Made by a program: the position numbers and the translations under genes
Notes under the pieces: model-generated
The model's input: only the letters and a program-made list of their open reading frames with translations
Told to the model about the DNA's origin: nothing
The model's database searches: none
Source of the DNA: Eucommia ulmoides
Taxonomy: Eukaryota; Streptophyta; Magnoliopsida; Garryales; Eucommiaceae
Assembly (NCBI GenBank): GCA_016647705.1
Contig: CM028336.1
Coordinates: 17,496,880 to 17,560,879 of the forward strand
Length of the DNA stretch: 64,000 nucleotides
Reading direction: 5' to 3'
In this document: piece by piece, positions 42,470-54,303 of the stretch
Numbering within the stretch: the first letter of the stretch is position 1
How the letters are laid out: every line of letters starts with the position of its first letter

Positions 42470-43397
42470 TCACTTTTCATCTTCAAGAATGTTGCAAAAT
42501 AACTCAGTAAGATTTGAATTTTGGAGTAGAACACTAGGGGTTTTGTGTCTCTTAAATGTAGATAATCCTGGAATTTTCGTTAGTTTTCCACAAACCATTT
42601 TTCTCGCTATAAGTTTTGCTTCATCAACCCCTAAGGCAAGACTCAATGAAGCAGTGACATCTAGGATTTCCTTACCAATTATTGATGTTGCATTCATTAA
42701 TGCATCAATATGTCTTCCTCATTTATTTATTTTTTTCCATATTTTAGGCTTTCGAATATTTCTTGCATAGGTGGATTGGTAGATAACTTGATTCCATCGC
42801 CTTGACTCTTTCTTTTTCATTATTTTCTTCCTTTTCTGTTTCTTTTATCATATCAATCAGTGCTTGTGCAGAAATACCAATAGCCTGTTATTTTCCTAAG
42901 ATGATGAACAAATGCTAATAGTATAGCAAAGTTTTGTCTTTAAAATTTTCAGTCTCCTTGTAACTCTACAAAGCAAATGTATAATGAGTTAAATGCATGA
43001 AATCGTCAACATATTGAATTTCAAATAAAAGTTACAAGGAATACCTTGAAGTACTCTCATCAAACCCTCGAACTTGCAGTTACACATATCTTGTCGTGAT
43101 CAAAACCAAATTCACTCGTATCTTTGCCATTGAGCATATCATAGACGACAACAAAGTCTCTCTTTAACACTTTAATTCGCGACTCGATATATGGTTTAGC
43201 TTGAATAAAACTTCCCCAAAGTTATTCCTCTAAATGTTTTTCAATAACGTTTGGTTTTCCAGATCTAAAACCATTTTCTGCTCAATGTGTTCCTGAATTT
43301 ATCAAATCCAAGAGTGCTCCAATGAGTTCGTTATCTTCTTTCATAGTTCATTTTCTTTTATTTTACCTGGATCACGACCATTTCTAGATGATTCCAT
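42470..43397 (-). pseudogene. Harbinger Myb/SANT-like protein (decayed)
   Basis: Starts MESSRNGRDPGKIKENEL; later segments match the plant Myb/SANT-like family core: IESRIKVLKRDFVVVYDM-like (here ISSREIKVLKRDFVVVYDML) and NGKDTSEFGFDHDK, where the family has a SGFGWD motif. The last segment, from 42697, ends ...FCNILEDEK. Several shifts and stops. In active PIF elements this protein binds the ends together with the nuclease. Confidence 0.7.
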
Positions 43398-43684
43398 TCC
43401 TAAACGTTGAAAAGAAGTTAGCATAAAGATAAAAGTAAAAAAAATAATTAAACCAATCCCTATTTTGCCCTATTTATACATGTAGAAATTTATAAACTAT
43501 ATTATTAAAAAAATATGAATAGAACAATAAACTATATTCTCCCAAAAAAAAAATTCATCAGATATTATGAAGTATGATAATAAGTCTAACTCATATATAA
43601 AAAGGGACATAAACAATTCATCAGATATTATGAAGTATAATAATAAACTCAATTCACCAAAAATATAAAAGGGACATAAACAAT

Positions 43685-44510
43685 TCAATAGATATTATGA
43701 AGTATAATAGTAAACGTACTGACATAATCCTCTATTCTTCCTATTTTCTCTCCACTCATCAAACATTTTCTTCACAAAATTATCTCTAAGTTCAATCCAT
43801 TCAAAAGATGAATCAAGTGGAGATTAATTCATCATGCTCTTCGTATGCCACGTTGCTTTCTTCATTTGGTTGTTCCTCATTTTGGTTAACTCCCATGTCA
43901 TCCAAAATGTAGTCATGAAGAAGGCAACAAAACATTATTATACGTTTTCGTATCATGATTGAATACTAAGACGGACTTCGTAGAATTTTTCAACGATTTT
44001 TAAGTTGTTCAAAACATCTTTCAATCACACTCCTAACGGAAGCATGCTTCATATTAAATAATTCCTCTGGTATTCTGGGTAGATATTTATCTCTTCAATC
44101 ATTCAAGTAATACCTTTGACCTCTAAAAGAGACAAAAAACTCTTCACCATTCATATAACTCTATCAACAATATAGTATGTACCTTAAGCATATTACAATA
44201 TTAAGATGATTATATTATTTATAATTTTTTAAATTACCAAAGAACTTGGAATTTCTCACCACGGGGCACAATCAACCCATACCTCCTATTGATTGCATCT
44301 GTAATGACTTTGTCATCTATTGGGACCCTTCCCACCTTGGTAAAACATAGATAACATGTGTCTTGGGAACATAATGCTAACACATTAGTAGCTATTTTAT
44401 TTTTTCTTGATCGATATCTAGGCTAGTTTTCAAGTGGTACTCTAACCCTTATGTATGTTCCATCTAAGGTTCCGATAAAACCCTAAATGGTTTGCATCAT
44501 TTTGACCCCT
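43685..44510 (-). pseudogene. Harbinger DDE transposase (HARBI1-like), N-terminally truncated
   Basis: Minus frame: GFIGTLDGTYIRVRVP (first catalytic Asp in the GxxDGTHI motif), PRYRSRKNKIATNVLALCSQ, RVPIDDKVITDAINRRYGL, then LPRIPEELFNMKHASVRSVI, ERCFEQLKNR* and a C terminus with CCLLHDYILDDMG and WIELRDNFVKKMFDEWREN. This is the plant PIF nuclease layout. In-frame TAG and TGA codons make it inactive. Confidence 0.82.
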
Positions 44511-44512
44511 TT

Positions 44513-45162
44513 TTTTTTTGTTGTTGTTGTATAAATAGGCACAAATACCCTTATCTTATTATTATTATTTTTTAAAATTATCCTTTTATTTTCAAAAAAA
44601 TAAAAATAAAAAAAATCACTAACACGCCAATATTTCAAAAATAAATATTTTGTAAAGTTAGGTGGAAGATGTAAAAGAAAAAGAACTTGAATGGATATTT
44701 GTGTATTTTAGGTTTTAATTATTTAATTATTTTTTGATAGTTGAGGATAAAATTATCATTACAATTAAAATTTTAATAATTTTTTATCTAGAGTCAAACT
44801 AAATGATTTTTTTTATCACAATGACAAGGAGTTGACAGGAATTTTGCAAATGACAGGGAAGGTTTGTAATTTTTGACAAAATGACGAGGAATGTAAGTGA
44901 TAGAAATCAATATTATAATATATGACTAATAGTTAATTGTTTTAGTATATTAATTGGTTTTGGTGCCACTATTATAATAAGACTTTTCAGTACAATGGCG
45001 TTCAATTTTGGTGGAAGATCCAACGACCCGGGATTTCTAGAGGCGGCGATGGTTCTAGATAGTTAGACTATTTGGAACTACCGTTGCAATAATAATTTGT
45101 GTACATCGCAAATCAATTTTAATTATAATAATTTTATTTTAATTTATATTTTATTTTAATTT
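44513..45162. other. No gene; AT-rich flank
   Basis: Homopolymer and AT-rich DNA after the broken Harbinger end. Nothing recognisable. Confidence 0.6.
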
Positions 45163-45770
45163 TTTATTAGATAATGATTAATAGATATAGAATTTGAATT
45201 AGATAAGGTTGTTATAGATTCAAATTTCAAATTAAAATTCTATTTCAATTATTATTATATAATGATTGATAGGTATGCAATTTGAATTGAAAAATGATTA
45301 CATGGATTTAAATTTCAAATTTAGAGTTTATTTCAATTGTTATTAGATTATGACCGACAAATACAATCTTAATATCAAAAGTTCATTATAGATTTAAATT
45401 TTCATTAAGATATTATTTTAATTGCTATTAGATAATAAGTAAAAGAAATATAACTTTAATTAAGATAATATATGAATAAAATTTCATTTTAATTAAAATT
45501 CTATTTTAATAATTATTAGATAATAATTAATAGATATAAAATTTGAATTAATATAAATAGGATTATAAATCTATTTTCATTATAAGTCTATTTTTATAAA
45601 TAGTAAATAATGATTAATAAACATGGATTTTCAATTGAATAGGCAGGATTCCACTTTTTTCAATGAAATTTCCTGTTTCATTATTTTGTGATAATTAATA
45701 GATGTGGAGTTTTATTTGAATGTTGAATTGATAACATTATTTAGTGATAATTGATAGATATACAGTTTTG
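45163..45770. repeat. Degenerate tandem array, period about 86 bp
   Basis: About seven diverged units, each with TTATTAGATAATGATTAATAGATATA near the start and a TTTCAATTAAAATTCTATTTTAATT-like end, at about 45163, 45256, 45341, 45424, 45510, 45600 and 45686. A related stretch (TTTATTTGAATGTTGAATTG) reappears at about 48358, beyond the LTR-like insertion. Confidence 0.65.
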
Positions 45771-46060
45771 GAGATTTTTGCACTTTTCACCCTGCAAGTT
45801 TTAAAGAAATGTCATTTTAGTCTTTGTCCTTTCAATTTGAACTCATTGAACCCTGAAGTATTCAAATCGTACCGAGTCAATCATTTCGTCCTTTTTTATG
45901 ACGAAATTCAGTCATGTGGGTCGTCTTTCACTCATGTGGATGATTTTGTGTTTGACACATGGTTATTTTCCGTCATAAAAAATGACGGAGTTACCAGTTC
46001 GGACTAACTTGACATGATTTGGATGCTTCAGGATTTAATGTGTTCAAATTAAAAGTATAG

Positions 46061-48290
46061 AATGTTGATCCATAAGTTTTGATGAACAATTAAGTGTTGA
46101 TATTTTTTGTGAAACTAATGTGTTTGTTAAATATTTTAGAAAATGAGTTCTATATATTTGATTATGTTGAATACATCATAAAAAAAAATGTAAAGGGTGC
46201 AAAGATTGATGCAATGAAGAAATGAAAAGTGTTGAAGGTTTTGAAGAAATTATGTTAAAATAACTATCTACTCATATACTCTTAACACACATTACACTAT
46301 TAAGTGAGTTATCTTTATGTGTGTTTGAATATTGAAATGATAGAATTTAGGATCCTAATTAAAGATTTGATATATGCTCCTTATGTGAATTGAAAATAAT
46401 AATTGACTTAATTGAAAATATGGTTTTAAAGTATATCAAGTTATATTTTCGGGTCAATTTAATCAACCGAGAAAAGCAATCGGTTAATTGAATCAAACAG
46501 TGTGTTTTGGAGTAGAATTGGTGAAGAAAATTACCAACCTGAATCAATCGGTCAACTTATTGGAAAAAATTAGTCAACTGATTGAGTCAGTAAGTTTGGC
46601 GAAGTAGAAATAAACCACCCTGAAGCATTCGGTCAACTGAATGAGGGATTTCGGTCAACCAATTGGGGCTTGAATTTTAGCAGGGGTAGGCTCTGTAGCA
46701 TTCAGTCAACCAAATGGGGATTTTCGGTTAACCGACTGGCTTTTGGATTTGGCCTGGTTTTGGGGTTGTTTCATTCAGTCAACCAAATCCTGGGGGTTAG
46801 TCAACTGAATGTTTCAGTTATGATTTCAAGGAACTTAGTCTCCTGAACAAAAACTATCTATTTTTTATGATTCCAATTGAGAGATTTGGGGGATTTGCAC
46901 CTGTGGAAGATATGGTACATGTATTTATATATCCCTATTGAGTTGGTCCACATAATTTATGATTCTCTTAATTTAAGTAGAAAAATATTTCTTATCTTTG
47001 TGACTGAAAATTGATAATTATTTTATGAACTTATTTGAGATATTTAAAAGTTATGTTTAAGTGGATTATCCAAGAAATGGAAGATATTATTGTATGGGGT
47101 CTAAAAGTGCCTTAAAGGCATATTTTTTAAAAAGTAACCATTAGAGGGCTTGTTATCAGTCTATATAAGTAGACATGCGGGATTTAAAGTACTTACATTA
47201 AGAACAACCAGTTCTAAGCTTTTCTAAGAGTGATTATTATGTTGTGCGAAATTCTTGATCTAAAGCACTATTGATTTGGTGTCACCGATTTGTGCTATAT
47301 TACGATTCTATTTCAATCTTCAGTATTTTTCCGATGAGATCTTTCCAAACTATTGTTCTTTACTTCAAATTCATATCATTATTATTTGCTTGGTTGTAAG
47401 ATAGTTAGAAAATCATTTTCAAACTTAAAAACCTAAAAATCTTTTTAAAATGATTTTGTTTGATTATTTAATTATATGCTTTAAATTGTGCTACCCACAT
47501 TGTTTATTAATCAAATATTATTTGTTTCACATTGTATCTATCACGTAGTAAATTTCAGGACATTAATCGAGTATATCTGTATTTAGGTTATAGAAGCTTC
47601 TTGTGGAAAAAAACTCATATTTTTCTGTATTTGTGAATTTGAGTAGATTAGACACAGTTGGGCCAGTGTTTAATCAAGGTAACTAGGTTTCGATCTTTTT
47701 TCTGTGAAAAAAATTAGGGTTTGATTTTTGTCCTAATAAAAAGGTTATGTTATTCTTTTCCCTTAAAAAAAATTAGGTTTTGATTCTCCCTATAATTGAA
47801 TTGATTTTGAGTGAATTGTAAAGGTTTAATTCTTACCTGTAAAAATAATTCTTGAGAATGTGATGAGGTTTTGATTCTTCCTATAATAGAATTATGTTAT
47901 TCTTAAATCTGGTAAAAAGATAAGGTTTTTATTAAGTCTGGGAAAATGATATTTGTAAAGGTTGATTCTGAGTCTGTGAAAAGAATCATGAGTTGTAAGG
48001 GTTCGGTTCCTACCAATAAAGGAATCAGGGGTTTAGAGGTTACGAATTTCCGTGGAGCTTAGGGAACTAGATTAGGTAAAGTTAGCTTGCTGAATTAGGA
48101 TATATCTTGGTGTGCTACATTATTTATTTTCATTATATTGTGTTTGGGTGTGTACCTAGAATGCGTAACGAAGATAATAATTGATTTAGAAAAAAATTGA
48201 TTGTTTGATAATTAAATATTGAAAGATTTAATTGTTTAAATTTTTGTAACTACCTAATTTACCCTCACTTTTGGGTAGCTCTTTGGGCCA
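46061..48290 (+). mobile_element. LTR-like repeat, family R1, second copy
   Basis: Collinear with the reverse complement of 1-1015 through the motif array, CTATATAAGTAG (TATA-like), GCGGGATTTAAAG, AGAACAACCAG and TTCTTGATCTAAAGCAC. It starts near TTTTGATGAACAA, a common beginning in plant Copia LTRs. The 3' part (47580-48290) is rich in AATTAGGTTTTGATTC-type repeats. No coding sequence; exact ends and target duplication not resolved. Confidence 0.55.
46440..46830. repeat. Array of short palindromic CGGTCAACCGA-type motifs
   Basis: About nine variants of (T/C)(A/T)GTCAAC(C/T)(A/G)A(A/T)TGG scattered in 0.4 kb, such as TCGGTCAACCAATTGG and TTCGGTTAACCGACTGG. The homologous array at 530-840 has variants such as TCGGTTGACCGATTGG. 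Confidence 0.7.
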
Positions 48291-49734
48291 ACATAGACAC
48301 TAAAGTGAGATTTCTTTCAAACTTTAGGGGTGGGAAATACAAAAACCTCACACATTTATTTGAATGTTGAATTGATAAATTCAATGTTTTTTGTGAAATT
48401 GTATTTTATTATTGTAAAATACTTTTAATGGACGTGAGATTAAGAAAAAATAAATTTAAGGGATGTTGACCGAGCACTCACTTTTTGAGGTTTTAATAAC
48501 CGATTACACCCGCTTATTTTATTTTGCACTGATCATTACTTTCAGAGATTCACAGACCAATTTACCCTTCAATAATAAGCAGTTGCATTCCTTGCACTAC
48601 TTTCAGTTTTTATTACTCCTAAAAACGTGAAAACAAACACAGTAACTTTTAATCAAAAAAGTTAAACATGAAACACGCGATTTTATAATGAACCTATTGT
48701 TGAAAAATTAATTTTTTTACACAATAATTATCGAGGGATCGTCATCTTTAAAATGAGATATTAATCACTTTTTTTGGAGATATAAATAGTATTTCATGTA
48801 AATGTTACATGTAACATCTTATAATTCTTTTGGCACCAAATGTTAGATGTAACATTCGGTGATTAATAATATTTTATTTTATTTTTGCGAGTTTTAAATT
48901 GAGATGCATGTGATATTATATATAACATTAGTATCACTACAGTTTGTGTTCTCCGTAAATGTTGAATATGATATTCAATGTAATAGAAAGTAATGTAATA
49001 GAAAGTAACATTAATTAATAATAAGACGAAGAAGAAGAATAGAGCAAATTATATGTGTATTGAATGTAACATGACTTACTGATAAATGTAATTTTGATGT
49101 TGAATGTAACATGAAATGTGAAAACTAAAAATTCTGTAAGTATCATGTTGAATATAACATGAATGTGAAAACTGAAATTAATAAAAAAAAATAATAAATT
49201 TGATATCGTTTTGTTGATCTTATTTTGACGAATCAGAATATATAATTAAATTGTGAAAACAATATGTACAACAAAAATTATTTTGATTTTTATAAAATAA
49301 TTTTGTTGAATATAGAAATTTTCAATCCCTATAAACTTGCGAAGGGCAAATCTGTAATCTAGCAACCAAAGATTTTTTAATCTGGGATTAAACGGTTCGT
49401 GAAACTGTCGGATGGGAGTTCTTGGTTTATTATATACTAATTAGTATTTATTGGTAATAAAGCAAGGTAAGGCTATGTACAATAAATTTAAGTGGTCCAA
49501 CCCTTCCTCGGACCTCACGCATAGCGGGAATTTTGTAACACTGACCTGTCCGTTTTTTAGGTAATTACTTTTAGATTTATTAGATAATTTTTCCTAAATT
49601 GGGGAATTAGGTTCTATTTTTGTAATTATGAGATAATTGTTAATAAATATAGAATTTATTTGAATTTGAATTTGTAGTTTCGAATTACATTGTAATTAAA
49701 TTAATATTACTTATCGGGATGAGGATGTATTATT
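48291..49734. other. AT-rich intergenic DNA with repeated ATGTAACAT motifs
   Basis: No gene. Between 48790 and 49160 variants of ATGTTACATGTAACAT and TTGAATGTAACATGAA recur at least seven times, one being a 16-base perfect palindrome. Confidence 0.6.
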
Positions 49735-52448
49735 TGTCACACCCCACCCCGGGCGCCAGTCACCCATGGGGCCAGCATGACGCTGACACGACAACCCCCG
49801 GCGACATAAACAAAACCAGAAAGCGACAGGAAGCATTCATCATCATTTTTTTATTTTTTGTACAATCACAAACTCAGGTCATAAAGCGGTTTCTTCTACT
49901 AGGGACACACCCGTCCCTGAGATTCTAAATACAGCAAGAGGAAAAACGACAATGAACCTATGCTAGGTTCGCCTCCGACTGCACCTCCAAAAATACCCCC
50001 AGTCTGCTAAATCGCCGACAGATTCTACCCAGTGCTAGCAGGGGACCGACTCCTAGCTACTTCGCCTGCGAGTGTACTGCCTTCTTTTAGTAAAACATTC
50101 TCATACAATAATAATGTACCGTAAAAAGAAAACATTTTTGTACATACATCTAGATATATACATGGTGGAAATAAAGCAATTGTTTATAGGTTTCATTGCA
50201 GAATTACCCATCATAAATATCCTACTGACCATTATCATAAAGTAATAAGATATCCAGTACGAATAAATACCACATTTCAAACCACCACACACGCACACTG
50301 GCTTGCCATAGTGATCGTTTTAACCTCACGATCGGGAGTTGCAACGGTACCGTAACATTCATAGGAATGCCTTACTACGAAATATCCACACCCCTTTTTG
50401 GGGAGAAATACAATCCACACCCATTACGGGGAGAAATATAATCCACACCCCTTTCGAGGAGAACAGCCATGACATCGTCAAAATCAAATGCAATATCCTC
50501 GAATCGCAACTCAATAACTATCACTTACTCAAAATCGTCAAACCACCACGTCTACCACTTTTCTCAAACCAGCTTTTAAATTCAAAAATCATACTTTATA
50601 TCTTCTTTTAAAGAAACCGTCTGGTTTATCAATTCCATTTTTTCCACCATTTATTTTTAGAAAACCAGGCATTTTTAGAAAAATAGATGTTTCCTATTCT
50701 CTTTTGAAAAACGCCGTCTAATTTCACCAAATCCAGCGAAAATTCATTTTCAGTTCCTTTTCGAAAACTATCGAAATTCAGTTTACCACCTTATTCAAAT
50801 CGTGCGTGATCCACATCATTTATAAATTCATACAGTTTAAATGTTCACATATTTCATCATATACATTTATAGAAAAATAGTTTGGCAAGAAGACAGTACA
50901 CTCACCTCTCTTCTTGTGCTACCGTAACTGCACCGTCCAAAGCCTTCCGGGATGCTAGCGTTTGCGAACCTAGTAACGATAGGGTCTAAATTAATATTTT
51001 AAAATAACCTAACATACAATGCAGACCTTTATTTCCAATTTCTCATTCCCCGAATTAATTATACCAAATTGTTATCTATACTCTTTTTCCTGTATCTATA
51101 TTAACTGTACGATATTACTAGGATTAGTGGTTACGAAATTATCGTAACGAATATAAAATTTACTGCCAACAATTTACTTAGATGGGGATAATAATTAATG
51201 ATTTAAGATATTAATCCATGAAGTCATTATTTATTCCGAATTACTCACCGATCCCTAATTAGGTTTCTGATTTTTCTGCTGGGGTGGTTTGTGTAATTAG
51301 TTCTTTTTTTTTTTTTTCTTTTTCTTTTCGCTTCTTCTTCGTTCTCTCTTTTTTTTTTTCTTTTTTTGTGCTCTGCTCTGTTCCGGCCTTCCACCGTCCA
51401 CGCCGCCGCCGACGCCATCCCTGCCTCACTAGCCCTTTCGCCGGCGACTCACCATCCACAAACAGTGGACGTCCCACACCCCCGAGGCCGCTACACCAAC
51501 GGCGAACGGCATGTACACACACATGGCATGCACACACACATACACGCATAGTTCCGTCAACGTACGTCGCCGGAGCTCCGGTCACCACTATCGTCTACAA
51601 CTCTCGCCGGCTACCCGAACAGACACGCACACTCAGTCCCCTCCCGCACACACACACTCCGCCGACGACCCAACAATGCCGCCGAACACCCTACATGTCT
51701 ACCCACCTAATGGCCCATGTATCCCCTGCCCGTTTAACCTCTGTCGAACGGCAACCAAGGGCCGATCACCTACCGGAAAGAAATAGAAACAGAATACTTA
51801 TAAGGACTTACCGAACAATGAAGCCGAACGGCGATCGGTCACGCCGTTGACGAACTCCCCCCTTCCCACGGCCGCCGCGGCAAACCACCGGGAATTCCAC
51901 GCTATCGTTCTCACAACAGTGGCCACCGGAACATACCCAGGCCGCCACGGGACACACGCCTTGCCTTCTCGCCGGCGGCACGGAGATCCGACGTTTTCCT
52001 TCTCTCTCTCTCTAGATTTTCGAATTTCCCTTTCCCTTCTTCCCTGAATTCTCGCCTCATCACACGGAAAGGGGAAATTTAACGCATGGGTCTAGTGGTT
52101 TTAGACTGATTTGAGCCTGCCACGTTGCCCCTCGATCCTCGCTCCTTGCCGGTGAGTTGCCGTCCATGTGCCGGGTGTCGGTGCACGTATATATAAAAAA
52201 ATAAAATAAATTACACTCTCCTCCCCTTGTTTTCTTTTGGATTTTCGGTTAAGTATATTTTGATTTTAAAAAAATTCCAAAATTATAATCCTTGCCCCTA
52301 ACATTTTTGTTACATTTTTTTTTTCGTAATTTAATAATTTATTTACCCTAAAATTCTCTAACGTCCTGTAATGCCGTCATTTATTACGTATGTTCTACAA
52401 CTCGTGTTTTACATTATTAGTGTCCCTACTTTAGTTAGGATAGTGTCA
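49735..52448 (-). mobile_element. Probable solo LTR of a Gypsy-type retrotransposon, about 2.7 kb
   Basis: On the + strand it begins TGTCACACCCCACCCCGG and ends GGATAGTGTCA; on the minus strand it therefore begins TGACACTATCC and ends GGGGTGTGACA, the usual form of many plant Gypsy LTRs. Flanks TTATT (49730-49734) and TTACT (52449-52453) differ by one base, a likely 5-bp target duplication. No gag or pol on either side. Contains three tandem copies of a CCACACCC...GGGGAGAAAT unit (50386-50465) and a GC- and pyrimidine-rich segment (51290-52080) with spurious long frames. Confidence 0.68.
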
Positions 52449-52641
52449 TTACTATTTTTAATTAAATGGGAGAAATTTTAAGCTAATATACACTTTCATA
52501 ATTGGTATATCATGTTTATTTTACATATTTATGTATTGCATCTTCATATATGTCAAATATGGAATGATCATGGACTTAAACCATTTGAACTAGATTTGTG
52601 TTTGATTTTATTGGGATAGTTGGATGGTTTATTCAAATAAA

Positions 52642-53363
52642 TCTTATACAATATATAAAAGTAGAAGACATGCCTTTATATTCAAATATGCCTAATCTTC
52701 TTCATCTCCTTCATTCTTGATTCATTGTCATTGATCTCCACCATCATCTTTATCTCCTATAATAAATTTCAAAACTCTTCATCTCCTATAATAAATTTGA
52801 AAGGTCTTCATTATTTTTAATTGTAGTTATATTTTTTTAATATATCAAATAATGGGTGGCCTTATTTAATTTTTTAATCCTTTTTATTTTAGTTAATTTA
52901 TTTTTTCCTTATTGATACACAAATATATGATTAAATTTACTGATACACATTTTAAATTATTTAAAAAATAAAATATAATTGAAAAATAATTTCTACCCCA
53001 AAAGAAATTCGATACGATATAAATTAATTAAATTAACATTTGTTAGAATTACAAAAATTGAATCCTAATTTATGCCCATTTGTGTGTTGTTTTATAATAT
53101 TTTATTAAAAAATAATTTGTACATATATTATTTCACTTTTGAATATATATATATTCACTCCTTTAGTTTTAGAAAAAAATCAATTAGAATATTTAAAATT
53201 TCATATAGTAACTCTTAAAAACAATTATCCTTTAAAAAATACTCTTTGTTTTATATTATATGTAAATCAAGAATCAAAATTTTAATATCAAAGTATTCAA
53301 TTTAAAAAACAAATATACTAATTTTTTTTTCTAGACCCGCATATTATGCGAGTCTAAAACTAG
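52642..53363 (+). mobile_element. Non-autonomous Helitron, 722 bp
   Basis: The 3' end has an 11-bp-arm hairpin (AGACCCGCATA / TATGCGAGTCT, one mismatch), a short AAAA spacer and CTAG, followed by T. The 5' end is TCTTATACAATATATAAAAG preceded by A. This matches Helitron structure and A|T insertion preference. No Rep/helicase coding; AT-rich filler. Confidence 0.7.
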
Positions 53364-53429
53364 TCATAATTAATTTGGAAGAGCTTTTCAACGGCTTACA
53401 TACTTTGACTCAACTCTTTCGTAAGGATG

Positions 53430-53640
53430 GCAAAAAAAAAAACGAACCGACGGGTAACCGAAAGAAATCAAACTAAATGGTCCAGCTTTGAAATCGAGCA
53501 AATAGTTTGGTTGCGGTTTTGGTTTTAGTTTTGGGATAGTAATCGCAAAATCGAACCATGAAACTGAACCACGAAATCGAACCGCCAAAATGATATTTTT
53601 GTTATATTTTTTATGACATATATACCATCACTCTTTTATA

Positions 53641-53676
<36 letters not shown>

Positions 53677-54170
53677 TGTATTAGGGGTTCAACTGTATAA
53701 AAGAGTGATGGTATATATGTCATAAAAAATATTTATTTATATATATATTATTTACACTTTTGATATCTCCTATATATTTTTTATTACTTACACTTTATTT
53801 TGTATTATTGTGATGACTATTTATCGTTGTATTTTAATTATTAGAAATATTTATTGTAACAAATAATAGTTTTGTGATTTAGTTTTGTTTTTTGAAGTTT
53901 ATATTTTATATGTTAGTTATGTTTTTGTTATATATATAAATAAACGGTCCAATATTTCGCAGTTTGGTTTTGGTTTTGGTTTTTTATAAAATTAAAAAAT
54001 CTTAAATGACTTCATGGTTTTGATTTTGTATAAATTTAAATGGTTCGGTTTTAAAATCGTTTAAAAAAAATCCAATTATTTTGGTTGCGATTTTGGTTTG
54101 GTATATGTCTAACGGTTTTGGTTTTGATTTTATATGAAATCGAACCGAAACCAAACCATTGACATTCCAA
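53430..54170. mobile_element. Palindromic MITE-like element rich in AACCGAAC/GGTTTTGGTTTT motifs
   Basis: Both ends carry runs of GAACCGAAACC- and GGTTCGGTTTT-type sequence in inverse orientation, and the middle holds a perfect 35-bp inverted repeat (53606-53640 and 53696-53730). Termini near AAACGAACCGACGGG and CCGAAACCAAACCATTGACA. No coding. Superfamily not determined. Confidence 0.55.
53606..53730. repeat. Perfect 35-bp inverted repeat around a TATG microsatellite
   Basis: Left arm ATTTTTTATGACATATATAC..., right arm its exact reverse complement, separated by 55 bases made largely of (TATG)n. Confidence 0.95.
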
Positions 54171-54303
54171 GCAAGACACAAACGTCCTCACTCAAAGAGA
54201 AATCCAAACAGAAGAGCATACACAGAGTTCTTTATCGAATAAATATTTTTAAAAAAAAATTACTGACACTGAGCCTATTTCATCTTATTTACCGAAGACG
54301 AGT

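Larger units (their letters stand above)
42053..44512 (-). mobile_element. Decayed autonomous PIF/Harbinger element
   Basis: The left terminus after TTA reads CGTTGCGTTTAGTACATTGG then AATAGAATGGAA, related to the TIR of the MITE at 4583-5492. Minus-strand remnants of both Harbinger genes are present: DDE nuclease (44510-43685) and Myb/SANT protein (43397-42470). The right end is lost, cutting off the N-terminal half of the nuclease; a T-rich stretch and TTGTTGTTGTTG follow the break. Confidence 0.8.

Noticed and set aside
51259-51850. 188-codon + frame and 109-codon minus frame
   Set aside because: Pyrimidine- and GC-rich part of a probable solo LTR; Pro/Thr/His-rich translation with no family resemblance.
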